From Penelope pileata (lineage: Eukaryota > Chordata > Aves > Galliformes > Cracidae), in contig WBMW01001305.1 in NCBI GenBank assembly GCA_013396635.1, positions 1,910,201 to 1,974,200 on the forward strand: a stretch of 64,000 bases of DNA. Direction: 5' to 3'. Each line of letters starts with the position of its first letter. Position 1 is the stretch's first letter. The position numbers were made by a program, and so were the translations under genes. The notes under the pieces were generated by a model that saw only the letters and a list, made by a program, of their open reading frames with translations, was not told where the DNA came from and did not search any database. This document shows positions 14,501-29,500 of the stretch, one piece after another.

Positions 14501-17500
14501 TGTAAATGTATGTCTATATGCAAGACCCTTTCCTAAAGTTATTGTAGCCTTTTTCTGTTTTCTCCATGAAAATCAGTAATACTAACTGCACCACAAATAT
14601 AAATAGATAGGTCTAATTAGTTTTCAATAAGGTCTTACCATAGCATAGCAATGTCCCCTCTGTTACGTGGTAGCCTCTAACAGCCTGACCACACTCCCAC
14701 TGAAAGCAGGAGCAAAATTCAGCTGGGTTAAACAAGCCAGCGGACAGAAACCTAGCAAAGCTTAAACCAGGTGTTTCACTCCTCTGTCTGCCTTCTGTAT
14801 GTCTGCCATATATTCCCGTATGGATTTTTTTTCTCTCCAGTTAAACACTGGAGAATTATTAGCCCAGTCCTGTGAGCCATACTTTTGTACTTTGGACTCA
14901 CCCGAATATTCTGAAGACGAACACTGAGTCAAGGCTGCTCCTGGGAGTTAGGAACATCATGTGAGAGTAAATTGCAGGATCAAGCCCAGCCTTGATCATC
15001 AATGCCTTTGCCTAACACAGTCCCTATTAGTACTTAGCTCAAAGAGTATAAATGAAAGTCAGTAATACAAAATTAAAATCCCATCTGGTCTGCTAATAAC
15101 AAAACATATAAATGTGGAGCAAGATTTAACAAATGCAATCCATTTCCTCACATGAAGGAATGACCTCCATAACTCACTGGAGACTCTGCCACTCATGAGT
15201 TATGGGTCATTCCTTTTCTGGTGAAAATAAATTTTACAGCACCATCGTCTACAGTTATGTATTTTTTTCTCTCTCTGCATAAATTCAAAAAATGGGAAAA
15301 TGTAATCCTCTGCTCTGAACACAATGCAAAAAAATAGATATCCTCTTACCGCAACATTGTTTTAAATTAAATATTCTTATTAAGTGAAATATGCTATATT
15401 TCTCTCTTATATTCCACGACAAGATTTTTGATTAAATGTTGAATTTATTTTGGAGATATTGTTACTATTAATAAATTCCTTGATCAGTTTTCCTGCATTT
15501 ATGATACAGGTTGAATCCTTGAGTTTAATCAAAGCTTCTGTTATGCTGAATGCTATTTATTACAGTATCAATTTTCTATTATAAAACTTCTATTTTAAGT
15601 TGTTTTAACTCAACATGAACACTTTCTCTAGACTGTAACTTGACACATAGTATGTTGTCATTAAAAGCCTATTTTTAATATTTTTTCATAAGGAGATGTG
15701 TATTTTTTATATAAGAGCAATATTTAAAAAGTAAAAACCAAAAATACTATTTTTCAGATTATTGTCTCTGCATGGATATCTACCATTGAAATTTTAAAAA
15801 GCAATGCTGCTAGAAATCAGGAGAAGCCCTTTCATAATACTCAAGTTATTCTGTATACCAGCGGACATTACATGAAATTTTTTCCTCACATTTAATCATC
15901 TTTTTAGATGCATAAACTTTCATGCAGTTATAAAGCTTTTGTTGTAAGTCCTGCACTTTTGTAGTTCACACTGAAGTGTATTTTGAGCACCTGGAGCAGG
16001 GCTGGTTCCCCGTACTGCCTAAGAATTAACTGCAGCCACATTTTAGACTGTGAAAACACAGGATATTTTGGTTTGAATATGCATCTGTTTAAGTAAAATT
16101 TATAGTCCTCTGGGTGAACAGCAGAATTCTCATGTGGTATTGCAGCAATGACTGGCATCTCTGAGTGGGCTGTATGTTCCTACAGAAGTGCAAGGACATC
16201 AAATCCTACTGTTCTTCACCATCTTTGTACCAATTAATGCTCTCCTTGCCAGTGGATGAAACTATGCCCCACTCAAAATCAGTGGAATTCAGGATTTCTT
16301 ATGCACTGTTCAGCCTAGGTTTCCTCTTCCAATAGAAATGTATTTTTATTTCTTTTATATAGTCTCCTCTCATGTTTAACTAGGTCATGTGGCTAGTTGG
16401 AGAGTGTGTTTGGAGTCTGGCGCTGTGGAAAGAAAAGTGTTACTGATTTTCCAGTTCAGTTCAATGACAGTTCAGTCAGTCATTTTTGCAGGCAATACGC
16501 CTTTATGCTTCTGAAGAGTTGAAGAACCAGGTTGTTTCTGCTGTGGGCGCAGTGCGCAGCACCAGGCCTGTAGCATCCCACGTAGCCTTCCACACCTCCT
16601 CGGACAGGACCTGTTCAGCATGGCTGAGGTTAGCGACAGCTGCGGTGTGTCTTCTCTGGCATGAGGCAGTTCAGGCAGGAAAGCTGATATAGCAGGTCTA
16701 GTCTGTGAGGACAGGTATAGTGGCAAAAAATGTTTGTAGGATCCATTTGGTCTGACCTGGTCATGAGGAATTTCAATATGTCAATTCTCAAAATTCTCTA
16801 TCAAATTCGAGTGGGTATCTGCAGCACAATTATGCCATTTGAGATATTTCCTCTTTAAATCTTGTCACTTCATTTCAGGTGTCCCAGATAACAAATCTCT
16901 TAATAGTTCATACGATTTCCATAGAGTATATTTTAGATTTTTTATAGTTTTCATTTACCATGTTAGATATCTCTGATAGGAGGGATTAACTAAGATGGTC
17001 ACCTCTGAATTGAAGAAATCTGTGTTGAAGTACTTATCTGAACAATAATTCAAAATGAAATCATTTTTTTTTGTATTTCTCTGGTATGAAATTCCAATTC
17101 CTGTCTTACTGTGTAGTTATTGGTGTTTGTTTTCAACTCTTTTTGCCGTTAGCGCCTTCTGGATAGTGGGGAAATGGCATGCTGGAAGTGCAACAGAGAG
17201 ATAATAACAGATCACTCCAAGGACGTTATCTATTCTGCTAACCATCTAACATACAGCAGGGAACCTAATATGACAATAAAGCATTTATCTTCTCCTTACT
17301 GAAATGCTCACACTATCAAAACAAAGTTGACTGTTGCTCGATGGACTAACATTACTTATCCCTTTTGCCACTGATAGTTACAGCTGCTATTTTTTTCTGC
17401 TCTCAGACAGCAGGATTTCAAGAGATTCTGACTGAAATTGAAATTTTAGCTTTGATTGTGGGATGCTTGTGTCACGACCTTGACCACAGGGGAACCAACA

Positions 17501-20500
17501 ATGCCTTCCAAGCCAAGTAAGTTTTCTAATTCTTATTACTTTAATTTGTTTTTCTTCTGCAGGAGAGCAAAAGGTGACCAGGATAAAGAATGAAGCATTA
17601 ATTTCAGGCCTCCCAGGCCAAGGCCAAGTATTCTTATTCCTGTATGCAGTGAGGGACTATCCATCTTTATAATTCTCTCTTCTTTGGGGTAATTGCTGCT
17701 TTGTCCTTTGTTTCAGGCAGTTGATTGGGTTACTCCCTGTGAACTGACACTGAATATTGAAATGTGGTGCCAAAACTTGATGTTCCTCTCAGGCTCAGGT
17801 ATTATTAATTCCAGCATTCAACCCAGGAAATACTGAAACTATCTGTCTGGGTTGTTCTTGCTGGCTGGAATGCGTGAAGTTAAGCATAACCTTGTTAAGT
17901 TATTTAAAAAAAAAAAAAAAAGAAACCTGAAATCCTGTTTTCTGAAAAACTTTCACAACAGGTTAGGCAAGCAGAGAGTATAATTCCTAGCATATGGAGT
18001 ATGAAACTGCTACCATTGTGCTGGAGCTCCGGTGCATGTTGTCTGTAGCAGGAGGGCTGCAAGAGTTGCCTTACCACATACCCATCAGTTGTGGAGCATA
18101 CAGTGCCACTGGTTTGCATAAATGCCTCCTCCCCAGCTTGCCCCATGCACCAGAATGCACAGAGCCTGCTTGGACACCTTCCATGGTGGGCAGAGGTGGG
18201 CTGGCTGCTCCCTTATGTGGTCAGTACCCAACACAACACAAGGCTGGGTCTCAAAGGCAGATTCTTACATCACCTATGTGAAACCTTGCTCTCCAGACCA
18301 TTTTCAATTCCAAAAATGAATGTTATTCTACTCAGGGTGCTTAGGACTTGATCCAGTAGCTCTGACTCACATTTCTTTTTCTGTCCAGGCTGCTGCTCTC
18401 AGACACATTGCTGAAACAGTGGCAGGCTAAGGGAAAGTTTGAAGGTACTTCATATCCTGGTGGTAAGGGAACTCTGTTGACCAAGGTCAAATTGTTTCCA
18501 AAATCTGCCTTTGAAAGGCAGCAGGAAATGTCCCCTGACAACATCCTGGCCGAGCTGTGAAATGAAGCTGTTGGACAGAAATCCTTTCTCCAAATCCCAT
18601 GTTGTTTCCTTGACTCCCCAGGTCCTCTACAGTCAGTGTGTGAGAGGCTCTCTTGTCCTGCAGATCCCAGCATATGCTTGCAGTTTTGTCTGTTCTGCAT
18701 TACTGCTCATTCTCCGGTGTGACAGGAAGCAGTCAAATGGTTGTCCAAAGTATTTGAAAGGCAGGGTGATGTTGTACTAGCCTATTCTGTCATATTCTTT
18801 TATGTACAAAAATAGCCTGTTTGGTTGAGTGTGTATATGCACTGACTGCTGCATTTCTGGAGGTGAGCAGCCTCAGTGAACATCACTCAAATTGATGTTT
18901 CTGATGTTTGCTAAGCTGCCATTTCCTAAGCTATTGGTGCTGCTGTACAGTCTTGATGAAACAATGACACTGTCTGGATCTTCAATCACTATAGCAAGGA
19001 AAATCAATTGCAGTGCTCGAAAGACAGAGCTCATGGTGCAAAGGTTACCAAGCACCGCTAGATGCCTGTTTGCAGCTGAGTCTTGAAGAGAATCAAAAAA
19101 GACGAGACAAATGGGAAGCTCAGCTGATTGATGTTTATGTTCCTAATTTACCAAAATGAGACCTAAGATTTACATCCTGACCATTTTAGGCTCTGATTAA
19201 GTTAACTGCTTCTCCACTGTAACATTACACAACCATATCTCTTGTGCAGAGGGATGACTGAGTTAAAGGTAGAGGTTTCAGCATTAGACTGCTATCGCTT
19301 CTTTGACAACTGAGTACAAAAAGGAGACTGCCGTTTTATGACTCCATAAAGAAATTGCTGAAGACATTTAACCAAAGACAAATATTCCCACACATATAAA
19401 ATATCTCTGAAAATAGAAGCTGTAGTTTTCATAACAGCAGCTATGATTTATTCCTCTAACCTGACTTACAAATTTAAGCATCACATTTTCCTATTTTATC
19501 TTCAGTGTTCAATGCTACTGTTCTGTGTGATGAAAGTTCAAGAGGTATACAATGAAGGCAATATCACAGCTGTCTGAAATGGCTCTGTTATATATCTCAA
19601 CACCATGTTCTCTAGGGATGATGTTTTCTGGACATCCTTCTCTCCAATATAGCTGCTTCTGATAATTAAATATCAGTATGGTGCAGTTTTATGGTATATG
19701 TTCCTAGGAGACTCTTTCTGTTTGTGTCTAGCATAATCTCTTATTCTCATTTCTTTGGAAAGAAAACCCATCTTGTCACTCCAGGCTGGGTCCCAGAAGC
19801 GAAGCAATGATGAACAGTAACTATTGTGACAATCTGGTTCAAATCTCTGCACCTTCCAACAATTCTCAATTTAATAATTGTATTTCACAGCTTTTCGTTC
19901 CTTAAACTTGGGAAACCCACTTGCTCTGTGACTTTTGAACATTAATTTTGTTTTAGACAATAAGCATGATCAAAAAATACATTCTAGACAGATGTTAAAC
20001 TTTACTTTTACATTTACTGCTCTCTCTTTTTTGTTTACATTAGTATTCTTTAAGTGCATGCTTTTAAATATAGACAGAACCTCACTGCATTTGCAGTTTT
20101 TTGTTTGCTTTTAAAAACTTGTAATCATCTTTTGTAAGCCCCCCCTTTTTTTTAGTATCTATTAATAACTGAAAATAAGGAGTAATAGAAGGGTCAGTCC
20201 GTCGGCCTCCTGTTCAAGGATGTTCCTGTCTGTTTTCACTGCACAGTAGTGTGCCTGTGCTGCTGCATTGTTGAGGATCCTTGGAAGTTGCATTCCGAAA
20301 TGTTGTTCCAGGAATTATCTTTAGTCAGCTGATGGCATTTAGCATAAACATAAATGCTATGTATTTGGCTTTAAGTGACTATTTTGATAGTCACCGGCCA
20401 AATTCACAAGTGTGGTTGCTGACATGGACAAGGGTAAGTGTGGCTACATGCTTTCATTACTAAATTGTCTCTGAAACCTGCTTCGTAAGCAGCCGAGCAG

Positions 20501-23500
20501 CATTTGTTGACTCTTCGTGTTCTGTTTCAGGAGCGGCTCAGCCTTAGCTCAGCTCTACGGCACCTCTGCTACCTTGGAGCACCACCATTTCAATCATGCT
20601 GTCATGATTCTCCAAAGTGAGGTACAAAAGCATTACTATTAATCTCACTATAAGCTGTTGGGCAGTTTCTGCCAGGGAAAGGAAATACCGCACACAGTAC
20701 GTTTTTAATGCTCTCTCCTTGAGGAATTATTTATTGGTTACCTCAAAGGTCACAACTAGCACAAAATTAAACAATTACAAATGCTGATCATAGATCCCAG
20801 AGATTATATCTGTCTCAATCAGCTAGGGGCAAGGAGAACATATCCTAATCATATTATCAGTTCTTCTCAATCTTCTTACATACATCCTGCTCAGTGCCAT
20901 AAAGGTAGACAAAATGAGCTCTTACCTTTCCCCACAGGTGTTGTGTTGCATTTAGTGTATCTCAGTCATCCTGTACTGGACCAATTTAATTTCTTTGACA
21001 GCCATTCTGTAGTCAGTATTTTTGTGGTGGTTTTGCATTATTTTACTAAATGATTTTTTTTTAAAATTAATATCAGCAATATTGTGCTGTCCAAAGTACA
21101 TTAGCTGCTTTGCAGACTCATATAAGACATAAGTTCCTGCCTCGAATATCTTATGCTCAACAGCATGCAGTGCACACTATCCAAGAGGGTAGTGGGAGAA
21201 GTAGAGGGACAGACGCACAATCTTTATGAAGAAAATGGGCGTATTTTGTTAATTTACAGGTAGCTAAATACAAATAGCTTTATATAGTATATACAAAAAC
21301 AAGCGCTGTTTATACAGCACAGTTGGAGACTATATTCTAATCTGCGGTAACTTTTCAAGAGCATCTAGGGATGTCCCTGATTACAGGCAAATGGGAATAA
21401 TAGGGTCATGGTTTTACTTCGTGTGCATTGTCATAGAGATCAGTCATGGGATGCTGACTGTGCTTTTAGTGTCCTGTTTTTCAACATACTATTTTAAACG
21501 TACACGTGGTAAAGGAGAGCCCCAGCATGAGACTTGAACAGCTCAATCTGCTCAGTTTAGCCTAGCATATCTATAAGATGGTTCCCTAATAAATGGCTCC
21601 TTAGCTAGCAGAGAATCTTGGAATCTACTTCTTTTCTGGATTCTTCCTAGAATCCAGCATCTTTTGCAGATATAAAATGTTACTTGAACTGTAAGTCCTC
21701 CTCTGTGATCATTCAAGAAGCTTCTTCTCCAGGTCCTCATTTCCAGACCAGAAAATTAATCACACCAGATTTTTATCTGGTAGATACTACTTGCTAATGG
21801 GATCACACCACCACCCAGTTTGGAAAAAATACAGCTTTTGATCCTCCAAACTACTTAAAGAGACACACCAACTTTCACAAGCTGAGCAGTTTGTTTCTTT
21901 CCTCAAGTAAGCTGAAATTAGATTATATCCTACACGCTAATGTTGATATTCTAGTGTGGTTTTCCTATCTAAAATGAAACATAGAATACTGCATAATCAC
22001 TTCCAATTTTTATCGTGGTGGACAGAAGAGCTATTTATCCTTTAGTGTTGACATGCTTACCTCAGTATAAGTGATTTTGAGCTTTATAGTTGCATGGTTT
22101 TATACACAAAGACCATGTTTTCTGTATGGCAAGTTATATTTTTAGACCAACAATTAGCTAATTTGTTAAATAAATAAGAACCCTCTCTTCCTCCAAACTG
22201 TATCTTGTCTGTCTTCAGCTGGTTAAAACAATCCTGTTGCTGGAAAATTCTCATTTATAGGTGCATTTTAATATTCCTAAGCAGTAGATGGCAGTGCATA
22301 CTGAATATGTGCATTACAGTGCTAAATGCTGTCACAATAAGACTCTGTATGGCAACACTGCTGGTTCTATGAGAGATTAAAAAAAAAAAATCTGTAGAGC
22401 TTTTATTTACATGAATTTAATTCTACCTTTTCTTAAGAGTACAGGAGTACAGTTAGAATTTTCCATTATTTTTGTTTCTTTATTTTCTGTAAAATTTCGT
22501 ATAGAAATTGTAGGATCTCTGTCCCTATTAGTTTTCAGAATTTCAGTTACAAAAGCACCCTTTGCTCTTGAATAGCAATGCTGAATAGTTTGCTTCTCTT
22601 CATTCTGGCTGTGGAGCACCCTTCAAATTCTCCGCCTATGACCCCTACAAAGTATCCTATTGGGCCTTTAAACTGTGTAAAGCTGTGGCTCTTCAGCCTG
22701 TGTAGGGAAGGCTTGTGTATGCTGCAGGAGTGCGGTAATGGTCAGAATGAGCAAACAGGCTGTTTTGAATGAAAAACTGATTTAGTGTCCTTGACTGCTC
22801 TAACAGCAGTTTGTATGCCTGCGAGCAGCAGCACAGATAAATCTATTAGGAGCGCCACTCAAAAGCTGCAATGCACAGCTTCCAAAAACATTTAATAAGA
22901 GGAAAGATTGAGATGTATCCGTAGTTTTCCTCCATAAACTGAGTCTGTGCAGAGTAGGAGCAAAAAGTAAATCTTTCTTCAAGGGGCTATAATTTCAGCA
23001 GAGTTTAAAAAAACCCATCCCAGATGCTTGATGACAATCATCAACTCTTACACCCCAATGTAATCTCCACAGTATTAACGTTGTTATTTTGTCATAGTTT
23101 TGCCATGAATCAGAAAAAGCCTCTGTTAGAGAGAAACAGTGGACTAAAGAGTTAGAAAACCTTTTAAAAACCTGTATTGATTGTTAGCCCTTTACCTCCT
23201 TTATCTCTTTCATTATAGGGTCACAACATCTTTGCTAACTTGTCCTCTAAGGACTACAGTGACCTTATGCAGCTTTTAAAGCAATCGATATTGGCAACAG
23301 ACCTCACTCTGTATTTTGAGTAAGTATTGGCATTTCTTGTATTTGACAAATGAAAATTCAAAGCACGTACTCTAATGACCTATTAAATACCAATAAGGAT
23401 ATATAACATGAGAAATTAACGTTTAGCTGAGATTGAAGAGATTTAGTCTAATACTTTGTATATTTTAGGCTAATAGAAAGATCTCAAGCGTCTAAGTAAG

Positions 23501-26500
23501 TTTTGCTTTAATGTATAATGTCTGTATCAACAAAAGGCAAGGGAAAAGTCCTGGGCTCATACTTCAAAGCAATCCCAGGAATCAGCTACAGTTTCGTCCC
23601 ATAATTCTTCTGTCCCTTATGTGATATTTCTTCAGGCATGCAGAAAATCAATGTCGTTTTAGAATTCTTTTCCACCATTTCAGAGTTTCTAACTGTCTAG
23701 ACTAAAAATATTATATTTAATAAAAGAGCCAGATGCTGGGGTAATGAAAGCATACACGTTTCTTCTTTGAAGACAAATTATGCTAACTTGCATCAGATGA
23801 GAAATAGGTTGTGAAAAGATAAATTGTAGAGAAGTGTAATAGGATCTCTTTTGTCCAGTTCTCCTCATCTGTGCATTGGATCTCTACATAGTCTTCAAGT
23901 TGGTGCTATTTTGTTGCTGTTGGTGCTCTTATTACCAAGCTGTGTTTGCAGTCAGACTGGAGTGTGTGTGCAGCTGGAGGAGTCATGGTGCCACCACGAC
24001 ATGATGCTGCTGGAGCCCCCTCTCCGGCATGTGTCTGGCTCACTTACAGGGAGAGTGCCCTCAGGCGTGCAGCTTTAGCCTGCTGCCTTCCCAGCCTTGA
24101 CAAGGCTTTATCCTTGGGAATTTTTGTTGGAAGTCCATTAGCATCGTATCTCATACATGACTAGGTAGCATTTGGTAATGTTTTTCTCAGCTTTTAGAGG
24201 GGCATTCATGGATTCCCCACTTCCTGTGTGCTGATGGTTGATACCAAACCGATATTCCATAAAACTTCAGGAAAAGAACGTCTATATCTGTTCAATTATC
24301 TATATCAACAATGTATCTTTAACTGTTAATTGTAAAAATACTAATTTGGATGCTGCAATGTTTGACCTTTCTTTTTTTCTCAGTATTGGGTTACTATGTT
24401 AAGAGCTGGCAGCAGAGACAGCAATGTTCTTTCTTCCCTGTAAGTCTGTTCTCAGAGAAGTTGTATTTAGGAAGGGTTTTACTGAATAGTTTTACTGTAA
24501 ATAACATAAAATTAGCCCGTGAAGAAATTTCTGCTAAGTGTCAGTCTGTGAAGAAATTTCTGCTTGTAGATGTGAAGACAGATCCTTTTAGGAAGACGAA
24601 TCCTTTTAGGGACATCCATTTTGAAGCTGTCTGTTAGGCTTGCTACTGATTTGGAGAGCTGGTATGACAGTGGAATTTGCTGATAGCTTTAAGTGAGATA
24701 CAAGGACCTCAGGGATGTGTTGGTACGGGTTCTCCTGTCTGATTACAAATAACAGGAGTGCAGAATTGGTTTGTGCTGTCAAGGACAGAGTGAGTGGCTG
24801 AGGGCTGAGAGGGTGACTGCCCCGGTATGGCCCCACATGCTGCCCTGGCTGGGACCCTGCAGCCCATGGAACAGTTGGCAATTCTACCCGGGGGGGTCTG
24901 CATCAGCATCTTGGGAGGGAACCCAGATGCGATGGAGCTCATTTCCTTGCCTGTCATAGGCTGAAAAAATACATGGTCAAGTTGTTTTTCTAGTTTTAAT
25001 ACAGAGAAATAATGTCCAAAGAGAGACATCAGCTGAATTTCAAGATTATTCTTCCCTTCTTGCATAATTGATTTTTTAGGTTTCTACGTGAATCAGAAAA
25101 CTTCTAGCAAATGGGGCCTCTTTACCCAGAAGTCTGCAAATAAGTTACCTTTTCCTCTCATATTGTTATGATTCATTAATCAGGTGGTGGTTATGCTACT
25201 CTACTTCAAAAAGTGCCTGACAATCAATCCCTGGAAACACTGATGGTTTACATTTCTAAAAGCCACCCAATGTGAATGGATGTTTCCACACAAGTTATCT
25301 TGCTATTCTAACTCGTTTTTTCAGTTTGATGTGCCTTCAATGTTTTTGTAGGGAAGGAAATTATCATATCAGTATTCTTACAGTGCTTAAACCTGATGAT
25401 CACCAAGTCCAATTAGCAAAATAGCAACAAAATTTCAGGCAGATCAAGGCTTTATGTCCTTTTTAAGGCACTGCTCTTTTCTACAAACAAAGAGATGACT
25501 TTCAGTGAAAGTTTAGATGGAAAATGTACTTGATTTTAGTGGACAATTTTAAATGTCAATAGAAACAAGCAAAAGAATGGAACCAAAATGAAGTTTATGG
25601 AAATTAGCTGAAACCAGGTCTTGAGCCACTGGACTGTAAAGCAGCTGGATTTGTTATATTATACCAAGTCAGCTTTCCCTTTCAGGCTAAATATAAGAGT
25701 CAACGTTACTCAAAAGCACTGCAAAAACTTTGTTATTCTCTTTATTTCTTAAATTCTGGCATGCTGTGTTTGCTTAATCACATCAAACCTCTTCCTGTGG
25801 TCACATCAGACCTGTATCTTCCTGGATACTGTGCCCAAGCAACCAGTAGGAAGCACTAAATTGTTTCCTTATACATGTCTGCTTTCCTCAGGTTGACTCT
25901 TTCCTGCATTGGAAATCTCCTGTGGCGTTAGGCTGAACTTGTGTATCCATTCCCAGGGATGTCAAAGCAAATTTTTATTTTAAAGATTTTGGCTTCTGTT
26001 GAAACTCTCAACATTTTCTGTTACTGTTTTTATGAAACTGTATACTTCAAATTTGAATTGTTGAGGTTTCTTCCTGAGCTTTCAGCTTTTAAAACTGTTG
26101 CCTGTTTTGTGTCCAGTAACATACGAATTGCCCAGAATAATCTGTACTTCAAAATGAAAGAATTACCATATTTTGCCTTGTTAGATTGGGCACTGAAATG
26201 CAGTATGTAAAAATACACCACTCTTTCTTAAGAGTACTGATGATCTGTGTAGGATTATGTTTATTTAAGGTTTGTATGCCAACTAGTCTTGGCCATCATT
26301 GCAATATTTATTCACATTGAGGCCATGATGCTATGAAATTGTATGAGAACTGAGTTTTATTTTCGTTATGTACGACTTTGCGTTGTAATCACAAATTTTG
26401 AAATGTGAAATTCTTTATATTTTATTTCAAGAAATGTAAGGATATAATATAGTCCCTATATCTGTGTTCTAGTTGCCATCATGGAATTCATTATATAAGG

Positions 26501-29500
26501 GCCCTCAAGCAGGAGACTGGTTATATACCACATGACAAGCAGGGATCAGAATAATGCATCGTGCCCCTTATAAAATTCTGTCCATTCATCAAAGGCAATG
26601 TTCCCAAAAGCGTGCATCTCCTTGTGTAACTTGTACTCCCTGCCTTCAGACTGTGCTTTCAATAATTACTGTTAAAAATTTCAGCCCAGCTGAAGTGAGA
26701 GTGGAAAATACAAAACTCTGTAAACTTTCTTCAGTTAGGAATCTAATTACTTCCCAATTGACAAGGAGATAGCGCAGTCTTCCACGAGATAGGACAGTGG
26801 ACCGTTACCCAAAACGTAGGTGTTTGGTTTCCAGCTTTGATGCTTGTATGTTGTTTCACTTCAGGGAAGTTGCTCTATATTTTTGTACCTTAACTTCTGC
26901 CATATCTTGGGCAAGATCTGTTACACACTGCCTGTATAGTCACACTGTGTGCAATAAGAGTTGCCTGAAGGCCTAGTGTGAGTTGGGCTAAAATAACAGA
27001 CTATGACAAGTCAGGATTCCGGTACTTAACAAGTAAGCAAGCATTAAGCATGTCCTGATTTGTGTTTTTTCTGTCTTTGAGGAGATAGGCAAGGTCTTCT
27101 GGAAGACCAAGTATGGGGTCAAGCAAGGATACCTAATTTAAAGTCAGTGAGAAGTACTGACTCAAGACATCCACAGTCTCTGTGTTCTGTGTGTTGAAAA
27201 TAATCATAGGTACACGGCTCTGAAAAACCTTTCAGGATCCAGAAGTAAAAAAGCATTTTGCAAGGACACGTAAAGTGAAGTGTGTGTATAACTCAGGGGT
27301 ATTTCTATTGTCTGTCTGTCCACTGCTGTAGTCGAACATTTCATGCTTCCATGGAAGAGTGAACATTTTGGTATCATTTATTTCCTTATCTGCAAAGGCC
27401 ATAAATACAGTATTGCTTTTACTAGGCAGCTCTGACATTGGTAACAGACATTTATAGAACGTGTTCGGAAATTAGTATGTTTCGCTTAAATGGACTGTCA
27501 GTGTAACGTCTTTAACAATAATAAATGAGGTGCAATGATATCGTATCATTCAGAGAACTACATTTCTACTGCAGTATTGCCCAGGAAGTGTCCATTTCCC
27601 TTTCTGATAATCTCTTTTGTTGCAGGAGAAGGACTGAATTTTTTGAACTTGTCAGTAAAGGTGGTTATGATTGGAATATAAAAAACCATAGAGAAATATT
27701 TCGGTAAGCACTACCATTTCTTACTTTCTAGTTATTTCAAAGTGTATCCATATTTGTTTAAGAAGTTTCTTATGTCTTGGAGAGAAGACTACAGTAATAA
27801 GAGAAGGAAGGTAGCTTGTTTTAAAAATACAATCTATGATATGAAACATATCATATGATTTCCAAACAGTAGCAGGGATATAATCAGTACAAGTTCACCT
27901 CCTCCATTCCTATTTCTGCCTTTGTCACATATTTTTTACTTTCTCCCAGCCTCACCAGTTACTGCTCAGCCCTTCTGCTCTTTCTCCGGAAAGCATCAGC
28001 ACGCTGCCTCAGGACCCAAATGCCTTTCTTTTCCATTTCCTGTTCTCTCCTCTTCTCTACTGTTTTCTTCTATGGGCTGTGTTTCCCTCTACACTTGTAG
28101 TCTATACCTAGGAATTTGCAGATACACAATACTCTTCCGACACTCAAGAATGATCTGAGCATGCACCCCATAGATGTTGTAGGTGGTGGAGGTACATCCC
28201 ACTTTTGAGATATGCATGTGCATATTTGCATATGCATGCCCATTTACATCTCAATTTCATTAAAATTCTGTTTCCTTTTGGATTTTTTAATTTTATTTTA
28301 TTTTTTTTTTTTACAAAAAAATTGGCCATTTTCCGTTTTCCATATCATTTCACCCATTCTTGATTTTAGATTCAGGCAATATATTTGATGCTTCATTTTC
28401 AGTGCCCTTGTTCTTCATTTAAACTTTCTTAGACTTTTATCTGCATCATGTACTGTACATAAACGCTTTCTACAGCTGAATGGTTTCTTTCTTCTAATGC
28501 ATATAAAACATGGTTGTAGCTAGGTATTAAACTACAGTGGAACAGTATAGCTCATAGTAAATCTTAAATTTTTATTGTAGATGAGCAGTAGAAACTGCTT
28601 AAACAGTGTCTGGGTTGCCTCCTGTGATTACAGGTTCTCTTGCTACAGCAGTCACTTACAAATAGGCATATAAATTACTCCAGTTTGCAGGTATTAGTAT
28701 ATAATAATACCCTTACTTATATCATGTGAAGTGCATGCTTTCTGGTGTGTATTTATATAAGTAGTGTCAGGAATAGTGCAAAATTAGCAGTTACAGTCCC
28801 TTGCAATACCACGTCTTTTCGAGTGTGCAGTGCACAATACCAAAAATTCATCATCTGAAGACCTGCAATACATTAGGCTTTCTGGGCGCAATTGTGATGG
28901 TAAAAGCCATGCTGATGGCTGAGATTTCAAACATGTCATTCTTTTCCAGAGGAAAAGAAGGTGCTAGGGCTGACATTTTATATTTATATATATATAATTA
29001 ATTTATTTATGCATCCAGAGCAGAGTTGTTTAGAAATCCAACAAAGGTTGAATCAGCTTGTATTGTTCATTTCTGTTTTTCAGATCAATGCTAATGACAG
29101 CCTGTGACCTTGGAGCTGTGACCAAACCGTGGGAGATTTCAAGACAGGCAAGTCATGATTAATAGCAGGGCTGGGAGGAGGCGGGACTGGCAGGACAATA
29201 TTCCCAGGGCCCTGGCTTACAAGGGACCAAAACTGGAATCAATTTACAGTGGTATTAATGCTATAAAAAATAGCAGGGAGTTCTGCAAGATATTCTTCAT
29301 TGCTTAATCTCTCCATGTACGCCTGCTGGTGAGCAGCATGTCGGTACCTGAAGAGATCTGCTTTTACCACCCCTCCTCTCATTAACCTTTTAAATCCATA
29401 TCAAAAAATGGACAGATTGAACAACAAAAAAATGAGTCACGTGTAGCTGCACTTCCTTGGTTTGTCCCAAAGCATTTCTTGGCAGTGGCATGATCTTCCC

